A stretch of DNA of 64,000 nucleotides from Arcicella sp034931005 (GTDB lineage: Bacteria; Bacteroidota; Bacteroidia; Cytophagales; Spirosomataceae): positions 1 through 64,000 of the forward strand of contig NZ_JAYGIN010000010.1 in NCBI RefSeq assembly GCF_034931005.1. The letters run 5' to 3'. The notes under the pieces were generated by a model. It ran no database searches. It saw nothing but the letters and a program-made list of their open reading frames with translations, and was not told the DNA's origin. The translations under genes and the position numbers were made by a program. Of this stretch, positions 17,123 through 25,659 are shown piece after piece. Position 1 is the stretch's first letter; each line of letters starts with the position of its first letter.

Positions 17123-18126
17123 AATTCTATCAATTCATCCGCTTGAAAATCTCTCACGGCTACTTTGCCAATGACGGTATCCCATTTCATTGGACTAATC
17201 CCGTCTCCTGGGCGTTTTACAATCAGATTATTTTCGTCAAAAATTTCACCTTTTTTAATGTTTTTGGCAGCCAAAATACTTTTGCGAGCAATGACCATAT
17301 TTTTACGTTCTGACGCAGAAGTTTCCTTCATTCCCGACCCAGCAATGGCATTTTCGATATTTCTAATGGCTCTCACCATTGCTTTTAATTCCTGCGGCTC
17401 TAAACTTGCTTGATGGTCGGGACCTTCCATATTTTTATCAAGCGTGAAGTGTTTTTCAATAACTGTTGCTCCCAAAGCTACCGCCGCAATAGGTACTTCA
17501 ATGCCCAAAGTATGGTCTGAATAACCAATTTTTACGCCCAATTTCTCCCGAATCGTATTCATTGCAAGCAAATTGACATCTTGCATGGGCGTTGGATATT
17601 CGGTATTGCAATGTAGCACCGTAATATTGTCTTTCTTTGTACCTGATTGTAAAAGTACCTGTATTGCCTCTTCTACTTCTTGCAAATTTGCCATGCCCGA
17701 CGACATAATAATTTGCTCGAAATTTTGAGCCATTTTACGTAAATAAGGTAAATTAGTAATTTCTCCCGAAGGAATTTTCCCTAATGTAATTCCAATATTT
17801 TTGAGTAAATCAATACTTTCTAAATCGAATGGCGTTGAAAGAAATTTGATTGGCTTTGTTGCACAATATTTCAATAAAACATCGTGTGATGCTTCATTTA
17901 ATTCTAAACGATTTAACATTTGCCACTGGGTTTCGTTGGCATCCGTTTGATTTTTTTGGTAAGATGCTTTTTGGGCATTTTTACTAACAATATTTGAAGC
18001 TTTGAAGGTTTGAAATTTTACGTAATCAACCCCTGCTTCGTGGGCTTCGTCAATTAGCTTTTTTGCCAAATCAATATCCCCATTATGATTTACTCCTGCT
18101 TCTGCAATAATGATTGTATGTTTCAT
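17119..18126 (-). CDS. legI: N-acetylneuraminate/legionaminate synthase
   Basis: 335 residues. The NeuB barrel domain begins IIIAEAGVNHNGDIDLAKKLI and includes VDYVKFQTFKA, FLSTPFDLESIDLL, IPSGEITNLPYL, LHCNTEYPTP, GYSDHTLGIEVP and EKHFTLDKNMEGPDH, the metal and phosphoenolpyruvate site. The C-terminal antifreeze-like SAF domain starts around residue 278 (ARKSILAAKNIKKGE). The enzyme condenses phosphoenolpyruvate with a mannosamine-type sugar to form the nine-carbon acid. The gene begins directly after the legH stop, with no gap, and overlaps legG by four bases. LegI rather than NeuB is chosen because legB and legC are in the operon. Confidence 0.92.
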   Translation of the reverse strand: MKHTIIIAEAGVNHNGDIDLAKKLIDEAHEAGVDYVKFQTFKASNIVSKNAQKASYQKNQTDANETQWQMLNRLELNEASHDVLLKYCATKPIKFLSTPFDLESIDLLKNIGITLGKIPSGEITNLPYLRKMAQNFEQIIMSSGMANLQEVEEAIQVLLQSGTKKDNITVLHCNTEYPTPMQDVNLLAMNTIREKLGVKIGYSDHTLGIEVPIAAVALGATVIEKHFTLDKNMEGPDHQASLEPQELKAMVRAIRNIENAIAGSGMKETSASERKNMVIARKSILAAKNIKKGEIFDENNLIVKRPGDGISPMKWDTVIGKVAVRDFQADELIEL

Positions 18127-18759
18127 TTATCCAATTTTCTTTAAAGGGTTGCCGACATAAACGCCTTCGCTTTTCAACGACTTGCTAACAACAGAACCCG
18201 CCCCAATCAACGTATTGGGCATAATTGACACGCATTGGTACAAAACAGCACTACTTCCTACAAAACAATTATCATGAATAATTACCGCTCCATTCAAAAC
18301 GGCATTTACGGAAATATGACAATTATTGCCGACTTTTACTTCATGTTCTAATATTGCTTTGGTATTAATCAAACAATTTCGCCCAACTGTTACCTCCGCA
18401 TTGACAAACGCTTGGTGCATAATAATTGAGCCTTCACCAATTTTAGCGTATTGAGAAACATAAGCCGTAGAAGCAATAATTGTTGCCAATCTTCCTCCTG
18501 ATTTTTTAATAAAATCGAATATTTTGATTCTAATATCTGGCGATTTTATTTGTCCAACGGTAATTAAAAATTCATATCCTTCATTGGCTAATGTTGGAAT
18601 TAAATCGTCATTTCCGAGAATTGGATAACCTAAAATATGGGTTTGATTATCCGTATTTTTTTCTAAAATACCGACAATTTGATATTCCTTCGTTGATTCA
18701 ATTACGTCTATACAGGATTTACAGTGACCTCCACCGCCAACTAAAATGAGTTTTTTCAT
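18127..18759 (-). CDS. legH: Sugar O/N-acyltransferase, LegH-like (left-handed beta helix)
   Basis: 210 residues from the ATG at 18759 (MKKLILVGGGGHCKSCIDVIE). The longer reading from 19008 lies inside the aminotransferase gene and is not real. The N-terminal Rossmann-like PglD domain (LVGGGGHCKSCIDVI) is followed by hexapeptide repeats from about 95: IGEGSIIMHQAFVNAEVTVG, CLINTKAILEHEV, CHISVNAVLNGAVII. The catalytic histidine is expected in AILEHEVKVG. Family role: acetyl-CoA-dependent N-acetylation of the 4-amino group of a nucleotide-linked sugar, the step after LegC. It overlaps legC by ATGA (18756-18759) and abuts legI. Confidence 0.88.
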   Translation of the reverse strand: MKKLILVGGGGHCKSCIDVIESTKEYQIVGILEKNTDNQTHILGYPILGNDDLIPTLANEGYEFLITVGQIKSPDIRIKIFDFIKKSGGRLATIIASTAYVSQYAKIGEGSIIMHQAFVNAEVTVGRNCLINTKAILEHEVKVGNNCHISVNAVLNGAVIIHDNCFVGSSAVLYQCVSIMPNTLIGAGSVVSKSLKSEGVYVGNPLKKIG

Positions 18760-19892
18760 ACACCATAAAATTGTTGTATCAATCTTATCACTTCTAAGAC
18801 TTCCGAATCGGTAATATTGGTTGAACAAGGCAAACTTACGCATTGTCCGTAAATATTGCCTGCTACGTCGTTTTCGGTGATATATATTTCTTCCGACATA
18901 AATGGTAAGCGGTTCATGGGTACCCAAAATGGACGAGCCTGAATACCGTTTTCTCCCAAAAATGTCAATAATTCTTTTTGTCGAGGAGCTTTCACCGTAT
19001 ATAACCAATGATTTGCTTGAACGCCATCCGTGATTTTTTGTGGAATAATGCCTTCAATTTTCAATAATTCGGCATTGTACAAATCAGCAATTGCTTTTTT
19101 TCTAATCAAAAAAGCTGGTAATTGTTCCATTTGAGCCACGCCCATTGCCGCCAAAATATTCACCAAACGATAATTATAACCTACTTCGTCATGAAAATAC
19201 TCGTAAGCATCGGCTTTGGCAGTCGTTGTGATGTGTTTAGCACGTTTTGCCAAGTTTTCATCATTGGTCAAAATCATTCCTCCGCCACCCGTTGTGATAA
19301 TTTTATTTCCGTTGAAACTACTCGTTCCAAACAACCCAAAAGTACCTGCGTGTTTGCCATTGAAAGTGCTTCCTAATGCTTCCGTAGAATCTTCAATTAC
19401 CTGTAAATGAAAGCGATTGGCAATTTCCATTAATCTTTCCATATCGCACATATTGCCCAATACGTGTACGGGCATAATAGCTTTGATACGCTTTTGATTG
19501 TCAGTATGATAAGTTTCGCCGTCAATAACTTTCGTATTATTACTCAGAAAGTTTTCTAATAAATCTAAATCAATTTGCCAAGTATCGGTGTCAATGTCTA
19601 TCAAAAGTGGACTTGCTCCTGTGTATTTTACGGCATTGGCAGTTGCGACAAAGGTAATATTAGGTACAATGACTAAATCGCCTTGTTTTACGCCTGACAG
19701 TTGCAATCCGATATGCAAAGCCGATGTTCCGTTTGAGGTGGCAATGGCATATTTTGCCCCTGTGAAATCAGCTAAGGCTTGTTCAAAGCGATTGACGTAG
19801 CTCCCAACCGAAGAAACCCAGTTGGTATCTAAACAATCTTTGATGTATTCCCACTCATTGCCAGCAAGGTTGGGGACTGAAAGAGGAATCAT
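18756..19892 (-). CDS. legC: DegT/DnrJ/EryC1 aminotransferase, LegC
   Basis: 378 residues. This PLP-dependent enzyme adds the 4-amino group to the 4-keto sugar produced by LegB. The opening IPLSVPNLAGNEWEYIKDCL with the following WVSS-V-G segment is typical of the LegC/PseC group. The pyridoxal lysine is K197 in SFNGNKIITTGGGGM. IMPVHVLGNMCDMERL and IEDSTEALGS carry the cofactor-binding histidine and aspartate. Overlaps of four bases at both ends (with legB at 19889-19892, with legH at 18756-18759) show tight translational coupling. Confidence 0.92.
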   Translation of the reverse strand: MIPLSVPNLAGNEWEYIKDCLDTNWVSSVGSYVNRFEQALADFTGAKYAIATSNGTSALHIGLQLSGVKQGDLVIVPNITFVATANAVKYTGASPLLIDIDTDTWQIDLDLLENFLSNNTKVIDGETYHTDNQKRIKAIMPVHVLGNMCDMERLMEIANRFHLQVIEDSTEALGSTFNGKHAGTFGLFGTSSFNGNKIITTGGGGMILTNDENLAKRAKHITTTAKADAYEYFHDEVGYNYRLVNILAAMGVAQMEQLPAFLIRKKAIADLYNAELLKIEGIIPQKITDGVQANHWLYTVKAPRQKELLTFLGENGIQARPFWVPMNRLPFMSEEIYITENDVAGNIYGQCVSLPCSTNITDSEVLEVIRLIQQFYGV

Positions 19893-20887
19893 ATATTATA
19901 AATGTCTGCTTTGTACTGTGAAAGGTTTGCTTTGTTAGAAAACCACTGAATCGTTTCGGCAATACCACTTTCGAGCGTATAATCAGGCTTCCAATTGGTT
20001 AATTCTTTGATTTTTTGGTTTGAACCAAATAATCTTTCTACTTCACTCTTTTCGGGTCTTAATCTGATTTCGTCCGTAATGATTTTTGCATCAGGATTGA
20101 TTTGATTAATGATATTTTGAGCCAAATCGCCAATCGTGATTTCTTCTTGCATAGCGATATTTACCTCATGCCCGATTGTTTTGTCTGATTTTGCAATTTC
20201 AATAAAACCTTTTGCAGTATCTTTTACAAACAACAAATCACGAGTTGGGTGTAATGAACCTAATTTTATATCGGTTTTTCCGTTTAATAATTGGGTAATA
20301 ATCGTTGGAATAACTGCCCTTGCCGACTGACGTGGACCGTAGGTATTAAACGGACGCACAATGCTAATTGGCACATTAAAACTTCTATAAAACGAATCTG
20401 CCATCGCATCTGCTCCAATTTTGGTGGCAGAATAGGGCGACTGTCCTTGTCTCGGATGTTTTTCATCAATTGGCACATACATCGCCGTTCCGTAAACCTC
20501 TGACGTTGAGGTTACTAAAACTCTTTCCGTACCTAATTCACGAGCCGCTTGTACGATATTCAATGTACCTTTTACGTTGGTATCAATGTACGTATCGGGC
20601 GAGTGATAGCTGTATGGAATGGCAATAAGTGCGGCTAAATGGAAAACTACTTCGATGCCTTTCATGGCGTTTTTCACACCGTGTGGGTCACGAATATCAC
20701 CCGTGATGACTTCGATTTTCTGTAAAGTTTCCTTCGGAAGTGAGTCTAACCAACCCCACGAATTGAAAGAATTATAATACACAAAAGCCGTTACTTGACA
20801 GCCTTCTGCTATGAGTTTTTCAACTAAATGACTACCGATGAATCCATCCGCACCCGTTACTAACACTTTTTTATTTTGTAAATCCAT
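19889..20887 (-). CDS. legB: NAD-dependent NDP-sugar 4,6-dehydratase, LegB
   Basis: 332 residues, an extended short-chain dehydrogenase. The cofactor motif is VTGADGFIGSHLVEKL (about 10-25). The active site shows STSEVYG with the serine/threonine and SPYSATKIGADAM with the Y-x3-K pair. VRPFNTYGPRQSARAVIPT is the sugar-binding stretch typical of LegB. It removes water from GDP- or UDP-GlcNAc to give the 4-keto-6-deoxy sugar. It is the first gene of the legionaminate run. A strong hairpin repeat lies 34 bp upstream, between it and the preceding minus-strand gene. Confidence 0.9.
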   Translation of the reverse strand: MDLQNKKVLVTGADGFIGSHLVEKLIAEGCQVTAFVYYNSFNSWGWLDSLPKETLQKIEVITGDIRDPHGVKNAMKGIEVVFHLAALIAIPYSYHSPDTYIDTNVKGTLNIVQAARELGTERVLVTSTSEVYGTAMYVPIDEKHPRQGQSPYSATKIGADAMADSFYRSFNVPISIVRPFNTYGPRQSARAVIPTIITQLLNGKTDIKLGSLHPTRDLLFVKDTAKGFIEIAKSDKTIGHEVNIAMQEEITIGDLAQNIINQINPDAKIITDEIRLRPEKSEVERLFGSNQKIKELTNWKPDYTLESGIAETIQWFSNKANLSQYKADIYNI

Positions 20888-20920
20888 TATTTATGTACCC
20901 GTTATACATTAATTCCAGTT

Positions 20921-20957
20921 TTAACGCTGTCAGGGTTTTGAACCCTGACAGCGTTAA
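20921..20957. repeat. Perfect 17-bp hairpin, 'TAACGCTG' family
   Basis: TTAACGCTGTCAGGGTT, loop TTG, AACCCTGACAGCGTTAA. It lies four bases past the stop of the gene at 20962-21816 and before legB, so it may be a transcript 3' end or an attenuator between the two. A degenerate copy is at 2682-2716, so it is a dispersed repeat. There is no T run of terminator length and no GTAG head. Confidence 0.75.
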
Positions 20958-20961
20958 ACAA

Positions 20962-21816
20962 TTAAAATAATTTAATTTTTTCAAAAACATCAATATAGCT
21001 GCGTTTGCTGGCATTTAGCACCTTCGTTCCTCGACATTTAGCGTATCTCGCCAAGACCTCATAACCTTTAAAAGCCTTATGCAATGACAAAAACTGACGT
21101 GCCATATACGATTCTTCCAGACTAACTAACTGATTTATTTGGTACGTTTTATTGCCGTAAAAATGAGAATCGTCGGCAATAATTTCGTTATTTTCATCCA
21201 ATCTTATCGACTCGTGCCAAGTATGGTCTGCCCCCAAAAGATAGATTTTTTTATAGCCTAAATTGATACATCTAAAAACAGAAGCAATCAAAACATTCTG
21301 ACTTTGGGGCATTCCCCAATCTTTTTTATATATCCAAAGACGAAGCCAATCGAACCCGCCAAAGATAACATAATTGAAATAAACGGGATTGATAAATTGA
21401 TTTTGAGAGAATTTATCTTGGAAATAAGCTGACTTTTTAAATTTATAAGGAATAAAAACGTTGATTTTCCAAGTCGTATCTTTCACTAAATACTCAATAG
21501 CTTGGCTTGCTCTTTCATGATTTGGATTAATAAACGCTTCATCCAACAATAAATAATTATTCGGTTTGAGTTGCGTATAATAATCAGAAATAGCAAAAAG
21601 GTTCACACAAAGAATATCCGATTGCAAAATAAAATCCTTGTGATTTTCCATAGAATCTTTCAATGAAGGTCCATTTCCCAAAATAACACAACTTTCGGAT
21701 TGAATTGGCGGATGAGATACGCTGAATTTCGACCAGATAATTACCTTTAATATCGAAGAAATACTATCAAATAATTGCTCAAAAAAGCGTTGAATATTAA
21801 GAATACGTTGAATCAA
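20962..21816 (-). CDS. Putative glycosyltransferase-like protein with GNGPSL motif (GT42/DUF115-like)
   Basis: 284 residues, no recognised close family. A nucleotide-sugar-type motif CVILGNGPSLKDSM occurs at about 43-56. It is shared by bacterial GT42 sialyltransferases (Cst type) and DUF115/Maf proteins. A second shared region, QNVLIASVFRCINLGYKKIYLLGADHTW (quoted in two parts: QNVLIASVFRCINLGY and KKIYLLGADHTW), matches the place where Cst enzymes have 'ALGYKEIYLSGID'. The N-terminal 40 residues are amphipathic. The gene lies directly upstream of legB on the same strand. Transfer of CMP-legionaminate to a glycan or protein is therefore an attractive inference, but pterin-kinase-like or other DUF115 roles cannot be excluded. 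Confidence 0.5.
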   Translation of the reverse strand: MIQRILNIQRFFEQLFDSISSILKVIIWSKFSVSHPPIQSESCVILGNGPSLKDSMENHKDFILQSDILCVNLFAISDYYTQLKPNNYLLLDEAFINPNHERASQAIEYLVKDTTWKINVFIPYKFKKSAYFQDKFSQNQFINPVYFNYVIFGGFDWLRLWIYKKDWGMPQSQNVLIASVFRCINLGYKKIYLLGADHTWHESIRLDENNEIIADDSHFYGNKTYQINQLVSLEESYMARQFLSLHKAFKGYEVLARYAKCRGTKVLNASKRSYIDVFEKIKLF

Positions 21817-21910
21817 GGGATTAGCGGATTAATGATTAGGGAAGATTTCCAAGCATAAAATTACCTATTATTATACCAATTTGCCAAACTCAACCTAATT
21901 TTGTAAAAAT

Positions 21911-22012
21911 GAACCTGCTTTAAACTTTCTCTTTCGGTTAAAACTAAGTCTTTTAGAATCCTTCAAAAATCCAATACTTTATACCTCAAAACAGAAAGTT
22001 TAAAACAGGTTC
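21911..22012. repeat. 20-bp inverted repeat in the divergent promoter region
   Basis: GAACCTGCTTTAAACTTTCT (21911-21930) faces AGAAAGTTTAAAACAGGTTC (21993-22012) with one mismatch. The intervening 62 bp is AT-rich. It lies between the two divergent halves of the glycan locus and ends 17 bp before the flippase start. It could be a regulatory site or another small palindromic element. Confidence 0.65.
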
Positions 22013-22029
22013 GATAACAAAATCATTGA

Positions 22030-23526
22030 ATGGGAATTATTATTAAACAAACCATAAAAAGTTCAATTTACGCTTATACGGGAATTGCTCTGGGCTTTAT
22101 TACTACGGCACTTTTAATGCCCAAAGTATTGACCGAGGCAGAAGTGGGCTTGGTAAGACTATTGGTTTCAATTATGGTATTGTTGGCTCAAGTTTCCAAT
22201 TTGGGATTTAATGCCGCAGGTGGGCGACTGTTCCCCTATTTCAGAAGTCCCGAAAGGCAACACAATGGTTATTTGTTTTGGGCTTGTGTGGTTTCCTTTG
22301 TGGGTTTGTGCATCACGCTTGGCACTTTTGCCATCAATTACGAGTTTGTCCTGAATTTACTCAACGTAAAAGCTTCTCCTTTACTCCGAGAATATTTATT
22401 TTGGATATTTCCCCTCACTATTTTTGGGGTCTTCTTTTTGGTTTTTGATAATTATGCTCGTGTACTTTACGATACCGTTTCGGGAACGTTTCTGAGGGAA
22501 TTTGGACAAAGAGTTTTTCTATTCATTGCCATTATTTTGTACCTCTTCAAATTCGTTGATTTCAAAGGTTTTGTAGCGGCTTATTGCATCGGTTTATGTT
22601 TACCGACGGTTTTCATGGCATTGAGGGTTTGGCAACAAGGCAACTTTTTCTTTGAACCCATCAAAGGTTTTTGGACGAATAAAATCAGAAAGGAATTTGT
22701 CAGTTTAAGCAGTTTAACGTTCTTATCGGGCTTTACGTCGCAGGTGGTTATTTATCTCGACCAACTTCAAGTAACCTCCATCATAAATCTTGATGCTAAT
22801 GGTATTTATTCAACCATGATGATGTTTGGAACGGTGATTTTTACACCCACAACGCATATTTCGAGAATTGGTGGAGCAATTATTGCGGAAGCTTGGAAAA
22901 ATAATGACTTAAAAACCATCAAGGATGTTTATGAAAAAAGCTGTTTGACTTTGCTTATCATCGGTAGTTTTTTATTCATTGGTATTGTAACAAATTTGCA
23001 CAATGTTTTTGAAATTTTACCTGCATACCAAGCAGGCAAATGGGTGGTAATCTGGATTGGTTTGGGCAAACTTTTTGACATGGCTACGGGTTTGAATGGG
23101 CTTATTCTCCAAACCTCAAAATACTATTTTTACGATGTTATTTTTATGGTTTTCCTCATCGTTGGCACTTGGTTGATGAATCAATGGTTGATTCCTATTT
23201 ACGGAATTACGGGAAGTGCCATCGCTACGGCTTCTATTATCCTCATTTTTAATGTTTTCAGAACGATTTTTGTTTGGGTTGCCTTCGGAATGTTTCCTTT
23301 TTCATTGAAAAATATCGCCGTTATCATCATTGCCACATTGGTTTTTGGCTTCACCATAATGATTCCAACTTTCCCTGCTATTGGTAGTATTCCAAGTTTT
23401 ATGATTGATACACCTATTCGTTCACTAATCGTATCAATACTCTTTGGAGGTGCTATTTATTTCACCAAAATCTCATCGGATGTAAATCAATTGGTAGATG
23501 GATTGCTGAAAAAAGTCATTCGATGA
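22030..23526 (+). CDS. Polysaccharide/lipid-linked oligosaccharide flippase (Wzx-like, MOP superfamily)
   Basis: 498 residues with twelve to fourteen hydrophobic helices. The start MGIIIKQTIKSSIYAYTGIALGF is typical of Bacteroidota flippases: a short amphipathic lead, then helix 1. EAEVGLVRLLVSIMVLLAQVSNLGF resembles the Wzx/PST helix 1-2 region (parts: EAEVGLVRLLVSIMV, LLAQVSNLGF). It would move an undecaprenyl-linked glycan unit across the inner membrane. It begins the plus-strand half of the glycan locus and overlaps the next gene by ATGA (23523-23526). No Wzy polymerase or ligase is identified in the window, so the fate of the glycan is open. Confidence 0.85.
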   Translation: MGIIIKQTIKSSIYAYTGIALGFITTALLMPKVLTEAEVGLVRLLVSIMVLLAQVSNLGFNAAGGRLFPYFRSPERQHNGYLFWACVVSFVGLCITLGTFAINYEFVLNLLNVKASPLLREYLFWIFPLTIFGVFFLVFDNYARVLYDTVSGTFLREFGQRVFLFIAIILYLFKFVDFKGFVAAYCIGLCLPTVFMALRVWQQGNFFFEPIKGFWTNKIRKEFVSLSSLTFLSGFTSQVVIYLDQLQVTSIINLDANGIYSTMMMFGTVIFTPTTHISRIGGAIIAEAWKNNDLKTIKDVYEKSCLTLLIIGSFLFIGIVTNLHNVFEILPAYQAGKWVVIWIGLGKLFDMATGLNGLILQTSKYYFYDVIFMVFLIVGTWLMNQWLIPIYGITGSAIATASIILIFNVFRTIFVWVAFGMFPFSLKNIAVIIIATLVFGFTIMIPTFPAIGSIPSFMIDTPIRSLIVSILFGGAIYFTKISSDVNQLVDGLLKKVIR

Positions 23527-24554
23527 ACCGACTAAAATCTTTAGATATTCTTCGAGGTTTAACCGCCTTCGCCATTATGTTCTATCATTTTTCGATATGG
23601 ACAAACAGAGGCGAAGCTTATATGGCTGATTCCTTTTTGGGGCGTATTGGTCTTTATGGGGTTTCGATTTTTTTTGTTCTGAGTGGCTTAACTATGTATT
23701 TGGTTTACCACGACAAAATGCAAGATTCAAAAGCCCTCAAATCATTTTTCATCAAACGAATATTCCGAATTTATCCGCTTTATTGGTTAGCTTGTCTGAG
23801 CAGTATTTACTTCTTGGAAACCCCTGCTACAAAAACGGATATTTTTTGGAATTTTACGGGTTTATTTGCCTTTATCAATAGCAAATCTTTAACGACGGGC
23901 GGCTGGTCAATCGGTAATGAATTGGTATTTTACGCCTTTTTCCCTTTGTTAATTTGGCTTTCAAGCAATAAAAAATATTTCTCTTTAACGGTAATTTGGA
24001 GTATTTCCATTAGTATTTTTTTCGCTTTTTTCTTGCTAAATAATACTTCAAGTATGACCGTACAATGGCTGACTTATACCAATCCATTCAATCAAATTTT
24101 CTTTTTTATAGCAGGCATTGGTCTTGGAAAAATGGTCGATACAACGCTTTTTTTCAAACAACACCAAGTGTTAAATTACCTTGTTCTCTTCCTGATTATT
24201 GGCTTATTTGTGATTTATCCTGCGGTTGGGCAACAAACGGTTTTAATTTCGGGAAATAACAGAATCGTATTTTCGCTTTTGTCAATTGCTATTTGTTATT
24301 TCATTTTTACATTGGATGTACCATTACCCATTTTCATCGAAAAGCCATTAACTACTTTAGGCGAAATTTCCTACGGTGTTTACCTGATTCACCCCATTGT
24401 ATTTTTAGAACTTCGTCAATTTTTGGGTGATTATATTGAAATTCCTCCGCAAACATTCTTTGTAATTGCCCTTTTAGTTACCGTTTTCGTTAGCTTTTTA
24501 ATATATTCATGGCTTGAAAAACCGTTAATTCGTCTGGGGAAAAAAATTAAATAA
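23523..24554 (+). CDS. Acyltransferase family 3 (OafA/YrhL-like) membrane protein
   Basis: 343 residues with about ten membrane helices. The family signature is at the N-terminus: LDILRGLTAFAIMFYHFS, with the conserved arginine and the catalytic-type histidine. GLYGVSIFFVLSGLTMYLVY and FFIKRIFRIYPLYWLA are the next two landmarks (R-x-x-R-I-x-P). Proteins of this type acetylate sugars of O-antigens, capsules or other glycans, taking the acyl group across the inner membrane. Start overlaps the flippase stop by four bases, so it belongs to the same operon and probably decorates the same glycan. Confidence 0.88.
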   Translation: MNRLKSLDILRGLTAFAIMFYHFSIWTNRGEAYMADSFLGRIGLYGVSIFFVLSGLTMYLVYHDKMQDSKALKSFFIKRIFRIYPLYWLACLSSIYFLETPATKTDIFWNFTGLFAFINSKSLTTGGWSIGNELVFYAFFPLLIWLSSNKKYFSLTVIWSISISIFFAFFLLNNTSSMTVQWLTYTNPFNQIFFFIAGIGLGKMVDTTLFFKQHQVLNYLVLFLIIGLFVIYPAVGQQTVLISGNNRIVFSLLSIAICYFIFTLDVPLPIFIEKPLTTLGEISYGVYLIHPIVFLELRQFLGDYIEIPPQTFFVIALLVTVFVSFLIYSWLEKPLIRLGKKIK

Positions 24555-24564
24555 TGTTAATCTC

Positions 24565-24638
24565 GTAGGGGCGTATCGCATACGCCCAGCGTGGATTACC
24601 CACATTCTTACCATCGGGCGTATGCGATACGCCCCTAC
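24565..24638. repeat. REPIN, 'GGGCGTAT' family
   Basis: The left unit GTAGGGGCGTATCGCATACG (24565-24587 with CCC) is GTAG, G, GGCGTAT, loop CGC, ATACGCC. The right unit (24616-24638) is its inverse, ending CTAC. 28 bp separate them. It sits between the acyltransferase and the glycosyltransferase genes within the operon and could form a large hairpin in the transcript. Confidence 0.9.
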
Positions 24639-24654
24639 ATAATATCAAATAATT

Positions 24655-25659
24655 ATGCCCAAAATCTCCGTCTTGATGCCCATGTTTAATTCTGAGAAAT
24701 ACATCAGAAAAGCCATTGAGAGCATTTTAAATCAAACATTTCAAGATTTCGAGTTAGTCATTCTCAATGATGGTTCTACCGACGAGAGCGTTAATATTGT
24801 ACATTCTTTCCAAGACAAACGTATTCGATTAGTTCACAACGAACAAAATCAAGGACTTGCCAAAACTCGAAATAGATTGATTGCTGAAGCAAAAGGCGAG
24901 TTTATTGCATGGCTCGATTCAGACGACATTGCCCATACCGAAAGACTACAAATACAAGTCGATTTTTTGGAAAAACACCCCAAACACGCCTTTGTGGCTT
25001 CATGGGCGAGACTGGTGGACAATAACGGAAATCCAACGGGCGGTTTTATCAAATCTTACATTCCCGATACACATTTGCCTGCCTTGCTGTTGTTTGTAAA
25101 TTATATAGTTCAATCAAGTGTGTTGCTCAGAAAATCAATGTTACCAAGCCAACATTATAACCTTGATTATCCGCCGACGGAAGATTATGAACTTTGGATA
25201 AGAATTGCTCAAAATCATCCAATCGCCATTTTAAAAGACATTTTGGTGGATTATCGGGTGCATGATACCAATATTAGCTTTACCCAAAACGATAAAGCCA
25301 TGCGTACCGTAAAACTGAATCATGAAGGGCAATTGAGGAAATTGGGCATTGAACCAAGCCCTGAAGAACTCAAATTGCACTATCTTTTGGGATTTGGACA
25401 AGAAGAAAAAACGAACCGAGAATTTATCAAAAAAGCAGAAATTTGGTTATTGAAACTTGAACAACAAAATCAAAAAAGTAAAATTTATGACTCAGAAACC
25501 TTAAAATATATTTTGGCTCATCGTTGGACTAAAATTTGTACATCAAATCCAGAATTAGGTTTGAGTGTTTTAGGTCTTTATTTTAAATCCAAAATACTTA
25601 AACTAACTTTACAAAACAGTTTTATTATTGGTCAGTATTTAACAAAAGCCTTATTATGA
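24655..25659 (+). CDS. Glycosyltransferase family 2
   Basis: 334 residues. GT-A fold markers: KISVLMPMFNSEKYIRKAI, ILNQTFQDFELVILNDGSTDES and the metal-binding ARLVDN/WLDSDDIAHTERL region. Retained D-x-D is LDSDD. The C-terminal 130 residues are less conserved and contain PTEDYELWIRIAQNHPIAIL, the usual acceptor-side helix. It adds a sugar from a nucleotide donor to the growing glycan on the cytoplasmic face. It overlaps the FkbM gene by four bases. A REPIN separates it from the acyltransferase gene, but same-strand order suggests one transcript. Confidence 0.9.
   Translation: MPKISVLMPMFNSEKYIRKAIESILNQTFQDFELVILNDGSTDESVNIVHSFQDKRIRLVHNEQNQGLAKTRNRLIAEAKGEFIAWLDSDDIAHTERLQIQVDFLEKHPKHAFVASWARLVDNNGNPTGGFIKSYIPDTHLPALLLFVNYIVQSSVLLRKSMLPSQHYNLDYPPTEDYELWIRIAQNHPIAILKDILVDYRVHDTNISFTQNDKAMRTVKLNHEGQLRKLGIEPSPEELKLHYLLGFGQEEKTNREFIKKAEIWLLKLEQQNQKSKIYDSETLKYILAHRWTKICTSNPELGLSVLGLYFKSKILKLTLQNSFIIGQYLTKALL

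Noticed and set aside
18760..19008. Longer start for the LegH acetyltransferase
   Set aside because: It would lie inside legC in another frame and lacks family sequence. The ATGA overlap supports 18759.
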